Source: Streptomyces sp. NBC_00513
GTDB lineage: Bacteria; Actinomycetota; Actinomycetes; Streptomycetales; Streptomycetaceae
Length of the DNA stretch: 64,000 nucleotides
Direction of reading: 5' to 3'
Assembly (NCBI RefSeq): GCF_041431415.1
Contig: NZ_CP107845.1
Coordinates: forward strand, 5,084,001 to 5,148,000
Each line of letters begins with the position of its first letter. Position 1 is the first letter of the stretch. Positions 16,818 through 25,857 of the stretch are shown here, piece by piece. A program made the position numbers and the translations under genes. The notes beneath the pieces are model-generated. The model was given only the letters and a program-made list of their open reading frames with translations, had not been told where the DNA came from and ran no database searches.

Positions 16818-18241
16818 TTCTTCTCTTCACCCTCGCCGTCGGCACCCTTGTCGCCCAGATCACGCTTCTCGGCGGCCTCGCCGAGCATCTTGTCGATCTC
16901 CGAGAAGTCCAACTGCTCGCGGTGCACGAATCCGTCCGGGTCGTCCAGGTCGGAGGCCGTCGGCAGCATGTCGGGGTGCTCCCACAGCCCGTCGCGACCG
17001 TCCACACCCCGCGCGTCCGTGAGCGAGGCCCACAGCCGCGAGGCGTCGCGCAGCCGACGCGGACGCAGCTCCAGCCCGATCAGCGTGGCGAAGGTCTGCT
17101 CGGCCGGACCACCGGAGGCACGCCTGCGGCGCATGGTCTCGCGCATGGCGTCCGCCGAGGTCAGACGGGGCTTGGCGGCCTCGTGCACCACCGCGTCGAC
17201 CCAGCCCTCGACCAGGGCGAGCGCCGTCTCCAGGCGCGCCAGGGCCGCCTTCTGCTCCGGGGTGTCCTGCGGCTGGAACATGCCGCCCGCGAGGGCCTCC
17301 TGCAACTGCTCCGGATTCGACGGGTCGAGCTGGCCGACCACGTCCTCCAGCTTCGAGGTGTCCACCTTGATGCCGCGGGCGTAACCCTCGACGGCGCCGA
17401 ACAGGTGCGAGCGCAGCCACGGCACGTGCGCGAACAGGCGCGCGTGCGCCGCCTCGCGCAGCGCCAGGTACAGCCGGACCTCTTCGGCCGGCACGCCCAG
17501 GTCCTTGCCGAAGCCCTCGATGTTCAACGGCAGCAGGGCGGCCTTGCCCGCCGGGCCCAGCGGGAGCCCGATGTCGGTCGAGCCGACGACCTCGCCCGCG
17601 AGCACGCCCACCGCCTGGCCGATCTGCTGACCGAACATGGCGCCGCCCATGGAACGCATCATGCCGAGCAGCGGGCCCGCCATGGCCTGCATCTCCTCGG
17701 GCAGCACCCCGCCCATGGCCGCCCCGACGCGTTCGGCGACCGGGTCCACGAGCTCCTTCCACACCGGGAGGGTCGCCTCGACCCACTCGGCGCGGCTCCA
17801 CGCCACCGCCGTGTTCGCACCCGACGGCAGCGAGGTCACCCCGTCCAGCCACAGGTCGGCCAGGCGTACGGCCTCCTGGACCGCCGACTTCTCGGCGACG
17901 CCGACGCTGGCGTCCTTCACACCGTCGGCGGTGCCCTGCGCGACGGTCTGGCGGGCGATGTCCTTGGCCATGTCCCAGTTCACGGGACCGCCCTCGTAGC
18001 TCAGCATCTGGCCGAGCTGCTGGAAGGCCGCGCCGAGGTCGTTCGGATTCATGGCACCGAACATCGAGGCGAACGGGTTGTCCGCACCGCCCGGGCCGCC
18101 GGCGCCCGGCAGGCCCATGCCCGGGAACCCGAACGGATTCGCCGGGCCGCCCTGACCGCCCTCATTGCCCTTCTTCTTGCCCTCGTCGCCGTTCTCCGGC
18201 TCCTCCGGCGGAAGGCCGAATCCGAATGGGGTGTCGCTCAC
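16814..18241 (-). CDS. Zinc-dependent metalloprotease-like protein (zincin_2, DUF2342)
   Basis: 475 residues from GTG 18241, preceded by GAGGAAAC. After a Gly/Pro/Lys/Glu-rich N-terminus (~1-65), the conserved core begins with NPFASMFGAMNPNDLGAAF. The family motif REAAHARLFAHVPWLRSHL is at 262-280. Family annotations call it a zincin, but the standard HExxH is not present; E263-x2-H266 and H272 are the best candidates. It has no signal peptide. The mycobacterial orthologue sits in the same gene neighbourhood. Protease activity is unproven. Confidence 0.78.
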   Translation of the reverse strand: MSDTPFGFGLPPEEPENGDEGKKKGNEGGQGGPANPFGFPGMGLPGAGGPGGADNPFASMFGAMNPNDLGAAFQQLGQMLSYEGGPVNWDMAKDIARQTVAQGTADGVKDASVGVAEKSAVQEAVRLADLWLDGVTSLPSGANTAVAWSRAEWVEATLPVWKELVDPVAERVGAAMGGVLPEEMQAMAGPLLGMMRSMGGAMFGQQIGQAVGVLAGEVVGSTDIGLPLGPAGKAALLPLNIEGFGKDLGVPAEEVRLYLALREAAHARLFAHVPWLRSHLFGAVEGYARGIKVDTSKLEDVVGQLDPSNPEQLQEALAGGMFQPQDTPEQKAALARLETALALVEGWVDAVVHEAAKPRLTSADAMRETMRRRRASGGPAEQTFATLIGLELRPRRLRDASRLWASLTDARGVDGRDGLWEHPDMLPTASDLDDPDGFVHREQLDFSEIDKMLGEAAEKRDLGDKGADGEGEEKK

Positions 18242-18433
18242 GGGGTTTCCTCGGCTCGTAGGGCCGCCGGCGGGAGCCGACGGCAATGGTCCGACAACAC
18301 CACCCAGCGTAGACACCCCGCCCGCTTCCGGGCTCGGTGCTCCGCCGGCTCCTGGGCTGCGGCAGGATGGACGTCACCTGGTAGGTACGCGTCACGGCGC
18401 GTCCCTACTGAAGACAACCGCTGGAGACGCCTG

Positions 18434-19615
18434 GTGAGTTCCCCGGATCCGCAGCTTTCGGACAAGCACGGCCGCGCGCCGCAGGACGCCGAAGACAGCC
18501 CTGAGCACGGTGACAGCGCCCCTGGCGTTCGCCAGACGCGAAACGAGAACGGCCCCCGCCGGCACAACCCGGTGATCGCCGTGACCGGTGCCGCGTCCGG
18601 GGTCGGCGCCGCCCTGGTGGCCCGCCTCGTCGAATCCGACGAGGTCAAGCAGGTCGTCGCGATCGACGAGCGCCGCGGCGACTGCGCGGCCGCGCAGTGG
18701 CACGTCCTGGACGTACGGGACCCCGCGATCGCCGAGAAGCTGCGCGGCGCGGACGTCGTCGTCCACCTCGCGCTCGACCTCGACCTCGAAACGGATCCGG
18801 CGGCCCGTACGGCGTACAACGTGCGCGGGACCCAGACCGTCCTGACGGCCGCCGCCGCGGCCGGGGTGCACCGGGTCGTGCTGTGCACCTCCGCCATGGT
18901 CTACGGGGCGCTCCCGGACAACGACATCCCGCTGACCGAGGACTCCGAGCTGCGCGCCACCGCCGAGGCCACCGGCGTCGGAGACCTGCTGGAGATCGAG
19001 CGGCTCGGCCGCCGGGCACCCCGCGCGCACCCCGGACTGAACGTCACCGTGGTGCGGCCCGCCGTCCTGGTCGGAGGCACCGACACGGCGCTGACCCGGT
19101 ACTTCGAGTCGCCGCGCCTGCTCGTGGTCGCGGGATCCCGGCCCACCTGGCAGTTCTGCCACGTCGAGGACCTGGTCAGCGCCCTGGAGTACGCGGCGCT
19201 GGAGAAGGTCGAGGGCGAGTTGGCGGTCGGCTGCGAGGGCTGGCTGGAGCAGGAGGAGGTCGAGGAGCTGAGCGGCATCCGCCGCATGGAGCTCCCCTCG
19301 GCGGTCGCCCTGGGCGCCGCGGCCCGACTCCACCGGATCGGCCTGACGCCCTCCCCGGCCGGCGACCTCGCCTACACGATGCACCCGTGGGTGGTCAGCG
19401 TCAGCGGCCTGCACGCGGCCGGCTGGCGGCCCCGCTGGACCAACGAGGAAGTACTCGCCGAACTGCTCCAGGAGGTCGCGGGCCGGCACACCGTCGCGGG
19501 CCGTCGTCTGGGCCGCAAGGACGCCGCCACGGCCGCCGGCGCCGCCGGTGCCACCGTCGCCCTCCTCGGAGCGGCCGCCGCGGTCCGCCGCGCCCGCAAG
19601 CGCCGGGGGATCTGA
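18434..19615 (+). CDS. NAD-dependent epimerase/dehydratase (SDR) with C-terminal membrane segment
   Basis: 393 residues from GTG 18434 with GGAG 8 bases upstream. A charged N-terminal extension of ~48 residues precedes the Rossmann motif VTGAASGVGAALVARLVES, then VVHLALDLD and VCTSAMVYG (the YGxxxxK Lys is not evident). Near the end GAAGATVALLGAAAAVRR is a likely membrane anchor followed by RARKRRGI. Extended SDRs modify nucleotide sugars or related substrates; the missing catalytic Lys makes a binding or atypical role possible. Divergent from the zincin-like gene. Confidence 0.78.
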   Translation: MSSPDPQLSDKHGRAPQDAEDSPEHGDSAPGVRQTRNENGPRRHNPVIAVTGAASGVGAALVARLVESDEVKQVVAIDERRGDCAAAQWHVLDVRDPAIAEKLRGADVVVHLALDLDLETDPAARTAYNVRGTQTVLTAAAAAGVHRVVLCTSAMVYGALPDNDIPLTEDSELRATAEATGVGDLLEIERLGRRAPRAHPGLNVTVVRPAVLVGGTDTALTRYFESPRLLVVAGSRPTWQFCHVEDLVSALEYAALEKVEGELAVGCEGWLEQEEVEELSGIRRMELPSAVALGAAARLHRIGLTPSPAGDLAYTMHPWVVSVSGLHAAGWRPRWTNEEVLAELLQEVAGRHTVAGRRLGRKDAATAAGAAGATVALLGAAAAVRRARKRRGI

Positions 19616-19654
19616 GACGCCGGGCCGACGCGCGCCCCGGGCCCGCGGCGGCCC

Positions 19655-19731
19655 GGGGCCGGACCGGGGCAGGACCCGAGCCGGATCGGGGCCGGATCGA
19701 GGCCGGGCCGGGACCCGGTCGAGAGCGGGCC
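19655..19731. repeat. 11-bp tandem repeat, seven degenerate units
   Basis: Seven consecutive 11-mers starting at 19655, 19666, 19677, 19688, 19699, 19710 and 19721, consensus GGGGCCGGATC with variants. It lies in the 214-bp gap before moaE. The period is close to one helical turn. Confidence 0.75.
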
Positions 19732-19829
19732 GCAGCCGTGCCCCCTGTAGGAGGCTCCATACGGCCGGGTCGCACAGCCGGTCGAATCGGCTATATCGCG
19801 ATCCGAAAGCCGTGGTGCACGATGGCTGT

Positions 19830-20291
19830 ATGGCTCCGCACTTCGACCACCCCGGCGAGCAGGCCGCTCCGGACCCGATCCGCCTGCTCGAAATCCGTGA
19901 GACCCCGCTCTCGATCGACGAGGTCTTCCAGGCCGTCGGCGACGACGCGACGGGCGGGACGACGCTCTTCGTCGGCACCGTGCGCAACCACGACAGCGGA
20001 GCGGACGTGAACTCCCTCGGCTACTCCTGCCACCCGACGGCGGAGGCCGAGATGCGCCGCGTCGCCGAGCGCGTCGTGGCCAAGTTCCCGGTCCGCGCCC
20101 TCGCCGCCGTCCACCGCGTCGGCGATCTGTCGGTGGGCGATCTCGCGGTCGTCGTCGCCGTGTCCTGCCCACACCGCGGCGAGGCCTTCGAGGCCTGCCG
20201 GATGCTGATCGACGACCTCAAGCACGAGGTGCCGATCTGGAAGCACCAGACGTTCGCGGACGGAACGGAGGAGTGGGTCGGCGCCTGCTGA
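19830..20291 (+). CDS. moaE: Molybdopterin synthase catalytic subunit MoaE
   Basis: 153 residues from ATG 19830. The MoaE fold is recognised by GGTTLFVGTVRNHDSGADVN, LGYSCHPTAEAEMRR, AAVHRVGDLSVGDLAVVVAV, SCPHRGEAFEACRMLIDDLK and VPIWKHQTFADG near the C-terminus, which carries the catalytic Lys. MoaE with thiocarboxylated MoaD converts precursor Z to molybdopterin. No moaD is adjacent, so the small subunit is encoded elsewhere. Upstream lies an 11-bp tandem repeat. Confidence 0.93.
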   Translation: MAPHFDHPGEQAAPDPIRLLEIRETPLSIDEVFQAVGDDATGGTTLFVGTVRNHDSGADVNSLGYSCHPTAEAEMRRVAERVVAKFPVRALAAVHRVGDLSVGDLAVVVAVSCPHRGEAFEACRMLIDDLKHEVPIWKHQTFADGTEEWVGAC

Positions 20292-20328
20292 ACCCTCCCG
20301 CGCGACCTCGCACCCCCCTGTACACCCC

Positions 20329-20356
20329 CGGTCGCGGGACCGCCCCCGCAAGGGGG
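20329..20356 (+). terminator. Tandem hairpins after moaE
   Basis: Two short adjacent hairpins: CGGTC-GCGG-GACCG (20329-20342) and CCCCC-GCAA-GGGGG (20343-20356, GNRA-type loop). Confidence 0.6.
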
Positions 20357-20469
20357 TAACCTCACACCCGTTCGGCTCCGCAACACGCCCCCGATTTGCG
20401 TAACCCCTTTCCGGGCACGAGCGTTGAAGCCACCAACGACACGTACTTTCGGGGCAGGGAGGCACGTCC

Positions 20470-20667
20470 ATGGCGTCATTGGCGTGGTTGCTGATTCCGC
20501 TGTTCGCCGCCATCGGAGCGGCGATATGGGGCAGCTGGGCGGCTCGCGACCGGACATCCGGCGACATATCCGAGCTGGCCGGCTACGCGAGGTTCCGCGA
20601 GGTCATGGACAAGACCGACCACACCAGGACGAAGGCGGAGGCGCACTCCGGTTCCGACGCCGTCTGA
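20470..20667 (+). CDS. Small membrane protein
   Basis: 65 residues from ATG 20470, with GGGAGG 7-12 bases upstream. An N-terminal hydrophobic segment (LAWLLIPLFAAIGAAIWGSW) is followed by a charged cytoplasmic-type tail (RDRTSGDISELAGYARFREV). No known family name. The good ribosome site and position between moaE and the PDZ protease support a real gene. Confidence 0.7.
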   Translation: MASLAWLLIPLFAAIGAAIWGSWAARDRTSGDISELAGYARFREVMDKTDHTRTKAEAHSGSDAV

Positions 20668-20771
20668 GGCGTCCCGCGAGTCCCTGAGAATCGCCTGAGA
20701 GTTCACGCGCACGACCCCGTACGGCCCGGCCCCACGGGCCGCCCGCCAGGGGCGTCCCGTACTGTCGATCC

Positions 20772-21860
20772 ATGCCACGCCGCACCGCGACGATGCTCGC
20801 TTCCACCCTCGTCCTGTTCGCGCTGCTCTGCGCAGGGGTGTTCCTGAAGGTCCCGTACTCCGAGATGAGCCCGGGCCCCACGGTGAACACGCTCGGGGAC
20901 TCGCGCGGCGAGCCGGTCCTCAGCATCTCGGGGCACAAGACCTACCCCACCAGCGGGCACCTCAACATGACGACCGTCCGGGTCACCGGCGCGGACTACG
21001 ACATGAACCTGCTGGAAGCGGCGTACGGCTGGCTGTCCGGCGACAACATCGTCGTACCGCACGAGAACCTCTACCCGAACGGGAAGACGGAGAAGCAGTC
21101 CACGCAGGAGAACGCCGAGGAGTTCAGCCAGTCCCAGGAGAGCGCCAAGGTCGCGGCGCTCAAGCAGCTGAAGATCCCCGTCACCCCGCACGTCATCGTG
21201 TCCTCCGTGGTCAAGGGCGGCCCCGCCGAGGGGAGCCTGCACGCCGGCGACGTGATCAAGTCCGTGGACGGCACCCCCGTGGCCGAGGCCGCCGACGTGG
21301 CCAGGCTCGTCACCAAGCACAAGGTCGGGGAGCCCGTCGAGTTCGTCGTCGTCCCCGCGAAGGAGATGGCGGAGGCGGAGAAGGCCAACCGGGAGCCCGG
21401 CGCCACCGCCAAGATCAAGGTCACCACCGGCAAGGCGGAGGACGACGGTCACGCCATCGTCGGGATCCGGGCCGGGATCGACCACACCTTCCCGTTCCCG
21501 ATCGGCATCAACCTCGCCGATGTCGGCGGCCCGAGCGCCGGTCTCATGTTCGCGCTCGGCATCGTCGACAAGCTGACCCCCGAGAACCTGACCGGCGGGA
21601 AGTTCGTCGCCGGCACCGGCACCATCGACGACGACGGCAAGGTCGGACCGATCGGCGGCATCCAGATGAAGACCATCGGCGCCCGTCAGGCCGGCGCCGA
21701 GTACTTCCTGACCCCGGCCGACAACTGCGCCGCCGCCTCCTCCCACGTGCCGGACGGCCTCACGCTGGTGAAGGTGTCCACCATCGACGACGCCGCCAAG
21801 GCGCTGGAGAAGATCTCCAAGGGGGAGACGGCAGGGCTGCCGCAGTGCGGCAAGCCCTGA
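20772..21860 (+). CDS. PDZ-containing Lon-like serine protease (YlbL type)
   Basis: 362 residues. An N-terminal membrane anchor (LASTLVLFALLCAGVFLKV) is followed by the family opening PYSEMSPGPTVNTLG, a PDZ domain (~130-215, GGPAEGSLHAGDVIKSVDG) and a Lon S16 domain with the catalytic Ser in GGPSAGLMFALG (~255) and the Lys in GGIQMKTIGARQAG (~300). This is the YlbL family, secreted-side membrane proteases without an ATPase. The mycobacterial orthologue lies beside the UPF0182 gene, as here. The physiological substrate is unknown. Confidence 0.92.
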   Translation: MPRRTATMLASTLVLFALLCAGVFLKVPYSEMSPGPTVNTLGDSRGEPVLSISGHKTYPTSGHLNMTTVRVTGADYDMNLLEAAYGWLSGDNIVVPHENLYPNGKTEKQSTQENAEEFSQSQESAKVAALKQLKIPVTPHVIVSSVVKGGPAEGSLHAGDVIKSVDGTPVAEAADVARLVTKHKVGEPVEFVVVPAKEMAEAEKANREPGATAKIKVTTGKAEDDGHAIVGIRAGIDHTFPFPIGINLADVGGPSAGLMFALGIVDKLTPENLTGGKFVAGTGTIDDDGKVGPIGGIQMKTIGARQAGAEYFLTPADNCAAASSHVPDGLTLVKVSTIDDAAKALEKISKGETAGLPQCGKP

Positions 21861-21920
21861 CCGGCCCCCGACGGATACTCGCGAGCGAGCGAGCGAACGA
21901 ACGGGCCGGACCGGCTCCGG

Positions 21921-22493
21921 TCAGTCCAGGAAGGTCGCGGCCAGCGCCTCGGCCAGCCCCGGCACCAGGGTCGCGCCCGTCAGCACCTCGGTCGACGAGT
22001 CCTTCTCGCGCAGCCGGACCGCCGACTCACGGGACCCGTCCCGCAGGACACCCACGGTCAGCCGCACCTCCTGCCGGTCCGGATGCCCGGCGACCCACTT
22101 CGCCAGCTGCTTGTCGCCGAGCCCCTCGGGGACGGAGGCCTCCGCGGACGGCGGCAGCATCAGGCGCTCCACGGTCAGCGCGCAGCCGACGATCGCGGCG
22201 GGCCAGGCGATGGTTCCCAGGAACTTGTCCAGCGGGGTCCCCGCGGGCACCTCGTCCTGCTCGATCGGGGTGAGCTGGCTCTTGCCCGCGTCGTCCTGGT
22301 CGAGGCCCAGCTGACGGGCGAGGCCCGGCTCCTGCTTGCGCAGCTTGGCGGTGTCGACCAGGGCGAACAGCCGGGCCGGCTTGTCCCAGCCGAGGGTGGA
22401 GGCGTACTCGTCGATCTCAAGGACGGCGCGCGTCAGCGGGGAGGCGGCCATCGGGGTGCCGGCGGAAGGAGAAAGGTTGGGCATGGACAACAT
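21921..22493 (-). CDS. PPA1309 family protein
   Basis: 190 residues from ATG 22493, with AAAGGAGG ending 4 bases upstream; ATG 22484 (13-base spacing) is nearly as good. The sequence opens [20 protein letters not shown] and contains [20 protein letters not shown], typical of a conserved actinobacterial family named after PPA1309. No domain of known function, no membrane segment. Divergent from the UPF0182 gene and convergent with the PDZ protease. The function is unknown. Confidence 0.8.
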   Translation of the reverse strand: MLSMPNLSPSAGTPMAASPLTRAVLEIDEYASTLGWDKPARLFALVDTAKLRKQEPGLARQLGLDQDDAGKSQLTPIEQDEVPAGTPLDKFLGTIAWPAAIVGCALTVERLMLPPSAEASVPEGLGDKQLAKWVAGHPDRQEVRLTVGVLRDGSRESAVRLREKDSSTEVLTGATLVPGLAEALAATFLD

Positions 22494-22624
22494 CCTGCCT
22501 CCTTTCCACCCGATACCGGGAACTGACTAAAGCCTCAGTAAGTTGCATGAGTGGGCTCTACGATCGGGGGCCCGTTGATGACCAGACCCAGCGACTTTCA
22601 GAGGTGCGCACCTTGGCTTTCCAG

Positions 22625-25504
22625 ATGCCGGACCGCGGCGGAGGCCCTTCCGGGCCACGGATGAGAGTCGGCCGCCCGTCCCGGCGTGCCCGGACTCTAT
22701 TGATGACCTTGGGCGTCCTGGCCGTCCTGGCCATGTTGTTCATCATGTTCGCGGGCTTCTGGACCGACTGGCTCTGGTTCCGATCCGTCGAGTACTCCTC
22801 GGTCTTCACCACCACCCTGTGGACCAAGGTCGGCCTCTTCGCCGTCTTCGGCCTGCTGATGGCGGGTGCGGTCGGGTTCAACATCTGGCTGGCGCACCGG
22901 CTGCGGCCGCCGCTCAGCGCGATGTCGATGGAGCAGCAGAGCCTCGATCGCTACCGCATGAGCGTCGCGCCGTACAAGAAGTGGCTGCTCCTGGGCATCG
23001 CCGCGATCGTCGGCCTGATCGCGGGCGCCTCGGCGGCAGGCCAGTGGAAGACCTGGCTGATGTACGTGAACGGGGTGCCCTTCGGGCAGAAGGACCCCCA
23101 GTTCGGCCTGGACGTGTCGTTCTACACCTTCGACCTGCCCTGGTACCGCTTCCTGCTCGGCTTCGGCTTCGCCGCGATCGTCCTGTCGGTGATCGCCGCC
23201 GCCGTCGTGCACTACCTGTACGGCGGACTGCGCGTCACCAGCCCCGGCGCCCGGGCCACCGCCGCGGCCACCGGGCACCTGTCGGTGCTGCTCGGCCTCT
23301 TCGTGACGTTCAAGGCCATCGCGTACTGGCTCGACCGGTACGGCCTCGCCGTGAAGTCCAGCGACTTCAAGGCCGCCGACAACTGGACCGGCCTGCGCTA
23401 CGTCGACGCCAACGCCTACCTGCCGGCCAAGACGATCCTCGTCGCCATCGCCGCGATCTGCGCGCTCCTGTTCTTCGCCACGCTGTGGCGCCGTACCTGG
23501 CAGCTGCCGGTCATCGGCTTCGGCCTGATGGTCCTCTCGGCGATCCTGATCGGCGGGCTCTACCCGGCGATCGTGCAGAAGTTCCAGGTCCAGCCGAACG
23601 AGCAGGCCAAGGAATCGCCGTACGTCCAGAAGAACATCAAGGCGACGCGCGACGCCTACGGGATCGCCCAGTCCGAGGTCAAGGAATACCCGGGCGTACC
23701 GCAGACCGAGGACAAGACCAAGCTGCGCCAGACCGCGGACACCACGGCCAGCGTCCGTCTCCTCGACCCGAACATCGTCTCGCCGGCCTTCCAGCAGCTC
23801 CAGCAGGTCAAGGGCTACTACGGGTTCCCGTCCACGCTCGCCGTGGACCGGTACAACGGCCAGGACACGGTCATCGGCCTGCGCGAGCTGAACATCGGCG
23901 GCATCCCGAAGAACAACTGGATCAACGACCACTTCAAGTACACCCACGGCTACGGCGTCGTCGCGGCCAAGGGCACCACCGTCGGTGACCAGGGCGCCCC
24001 CGACTTCACCCAGTCCGACCTGCCCTCCAAGGGCATGTTCGGCACGGACTTCGAGCAGCGCATCTACTACGGCGAGATGACGAAGCAGTACTCGATCGTC
24101 GGCGGACCGCAGAAGGAACTCGACTACTCGGACGACAAGGGCGAGAAGGAGACGAGCTACAAGGGTGACTCCGGGGTCAATCTCGACAACCCGGTCAACC
24201 GTGCGGCGTACGCGCTCTCCTTCAGCGAGCCGCAGATCCTGTACTCCGGGGCCATCGGCGAGGGCTCGCGGATCCTCTACCACCGCACGCCCAAGGAGCG
24301 CGTCGAGGCCGTCGCGCCGTGGCTGACCATCGACGGGGCGCCGTACCCGGCGGTCGTCGACGGCCGGATCAAGTGGATCGTCGACGCCTACACGACGACC
24401 AACGGCTACCCGTACGCCTCGCGCACCACGCTGGGCCAGAGCACCGCGGACTCGCTGACCAACAGCCAGCGCGCGGTGGTCGCCCAGGAGAACCAGGTCA
24501 ACTACATCCGCAACTCGGTGAAGGCGACCGTCGACGCCTACGACGGCACGGTCGACCTGTACCAGTGGGACAAGGCGGACCCGGTCCTCAAGACCTGGAT
24601 GAAGGCGTTCCCGGGCACGGTGAAGGCCAAGAGCGAGATCCCCAAGGCGCTCATGGACCACCTGCGCTACCCGCAGGACCTCTTCAAGGTCCAGCGCGAG
24701 CTGCTCACCCGCTACCACGTCACGGACCCGCAGACCTTCCTCAGCGGCAGTGAGGCCTGGGCCGTCCCGGACGACCCGACCGTCAAGGCGGGCACGGCGC
24801 TTCCGCCGTACTACCTGTCGATGAAGATGCCGGGCCAGAAGGAGAAGGACCAGGTCTTCTCGCTCACGACGACGTTCACGCCGAACGAGCGGGACAACCT
24901 GAGCGCCTACATGGCGGTCAACGCCGATCCGGGCACCCCGGACTACGGCAAGATCAGAATCCTGAAGCTGCCGACCAGCAAGCCGGTCGACGGCCCCAAG
25001 CAGGTACAGAGCAAGTTCCAGTCCGAACCGAAGATCGCCGAGTCGATCCGCCTGCTGCGCGGTGGAGACTCCGAGGTCGAGTACGGAAACCTGCTCGCGG
25101 TGCCGCTCGACGGCGGCATGCTCTACGTGGAGCCGGTGTACGTCCGCAGTTCCAATCTGAAGTACCCGCTGCTGCGCAAGGTGCTGGTGACCTACGGCGG
25201 CCAGACGGCCTTCGAGGACACGCTGGAGAAGGCGCTGAACGTGGTCTTCGGGGCAGAGGCGCCGACCGTGCCCGTGACCCCGGAGAACCCGCCGGGCGAA
25301 GGCACCGTCACCCCGCCGACCGCCCAGGACCCCACGGTCAAGGCGGCGCTGTCGGACGCGCAGAAGGCCATCGAGGCGGCCGAGAAGGCCCGCCAGTCCG
25401 GTGACTGGACGGCGTTCGGCAAGGCGCAGGAGGACATCAAGCTGGCGCTTCAGCGGGCGATCGACGCCGAGGCGAAGCTCACGGCCCCCAAGTCCGGAGG
25501 CTGA
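22625..25504 (+). CDS. UPF0182 family membrane protein
   Basis: 959 residues from ATG 22625; the same frame stays open to ATG 22547, which would add 26 residues. About seven hydrophobic segments lie in the first ~330 residues (for example [20 protein letters not shown]). A long extracytoplasmic domain begins [20 protein letters not shown] and contains [40 protein letters not shown] and [20 protein letters not shown]. An Ala/Lys/Glu-rich C-terminal helix closes the protein. It is universal in actinobacteria. Its biochemical role is unknown. Ends 52 bp before an initiator tRNA gene. Confidence 0.9.
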   Translation: MPDRGGGPSGPRMRVGRPSRRARTLLMTLGVLAVLAMLFIMFAGFWTDWLWFRSVEYSSVFTTTLWTKVGLFAVFGLLMAGAVGFNIWLAHRLRPPLSAMSMEQQSLDRYRMSVAPYKKWLLLGIAAIVGLIAGASAAGQWKTWLMYVNGVPFGQKDPQFGLDVSFYTFDLPWYRFLLGFGFAAIVLSVIAAAVVHYLYGGLRVTSPGARATAAATGHLSVLLGLFVTFKAIAYWLDRYGLAVKSSDFKAADNWTGLRYVDANAYLPAKTILVAIAAICALLFFATLWRRTWQLPVIGFGLMVLSAILIGGLYPAIVQKFQVQPNEQAKESPYVQKNIKATRDAYGIAQSEVKEYPGVPQTEDKTKLRQTADTTASVRLLDPNIVSPAFQQLQQVKGYYGFPSTLAVDRYNGQDTVIGLRELNIGGIPKNNWINDHFKYTHGYGVVAAKGTTVGDQGAPDFTQSDLPSKGMFGTDFEQRIYYGEMTKQYSIVGGPQKELDYSDDKGEKETSYKGDSGVNLDNPVNRAAYALSFSEPQILYSGAIGEGSRILYHRTPKERVEAVAPWLTIDGAPYPAVVDGRIKWIVDAYTTTNGYPYASRTTLGQSTADSLTNSQRAVVAQENQVNYIRNSVKATVDAYDGTVDLYQWDKADPVLKTWMKAFPGTVKAKSEIPKALMDHLRYPQDLFKVQRELLTRYHVTDPQTFLSGSEAWAVPDDPTVKAGTALPPYYLSMKMPGQKEKDQVFSLTTTFTPNERDNLSAYMAVNADPGTPDYGKIRILKLPTSKPVDGPKQVQSKFQSEPKIAESIRLLRGGDSEVEYGNLLAVPLDGGMLYVEPVYVRSSNLKYPLLRKVLVTYGGQTAFEDTLEKALNVVFGAEAPTVPVTPENPPGEGTVTPPTAQDPTVKAALSDAQKAIEAAEKARQSGDWTAFGKAQEDIKLALQRAIDAEAKLTAPKSGG

Positions 25505-25556
25505 CGATCACTGGGTAATGGCTCCGTCCCGCGTCGTGCTACTGTGGGTTTACCGA

Positions 25557-25630
25557 CGCGGGGTGGAGCAGCTCGGTAGCTCGCTGGGCTCATAACCCAG
25601 AGGTCGCAGGTTCAAATCCTGTCCCCGCTA
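25557..25630 (+). tRNA. Initiator tRNA-Met (CAT), copy 1
   Basis: 74-nt cloverleaf: acceptor CGCGGGG/CCCCGCT with the C1 x U72 mismatch of initiators, D-loop AGCAGCTCGGTAGCTC, anticodon arm CTGGG-CTCATAA-CCCAG with three consecutive G-C pairs, and T-arm with GTTCAAAT. CCA is not encoded. Identical to the copy at 29574. Confidence 0.96.
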
Positions 25631-25636
25631 CTGAAA

Positions 25637-25672
25637 ACGAAGGCCCGGATCCCATGGGATCCGGGCCTTCGT
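25637..25672 (+). terminator. Terminator of tRNA copy 1
   Basis: Perfect 36-bp dyad centred on CCATGG, 7 bases after the tRNA end. Confidence 0.85.
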
Positions 25673-25857
25673 CATGTTCGCGAAGGGGCGCGGACGTGAG
25701 GCGTGACGAACGCGTGACAGACACGGGGTCGCTGGGGCGGGTGAGTTGGGGCGGGAGCGTGTTTGACTTGTCTCTCTGTGGGCATGTCGACAAAACGCTG
25801 TAGTGACCTCACTGGCTGCGACATACCAGGTGTACGCGGGTAGCAGGTGATGCGACG

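Noticed and set aside
16922..18433. Plus-strand extension upstream of the SDR gene
   Set aside because: The frame runs open through the antisense of the zincin-like gene; the real start is the GTG at 18434 with its own ribosome site.
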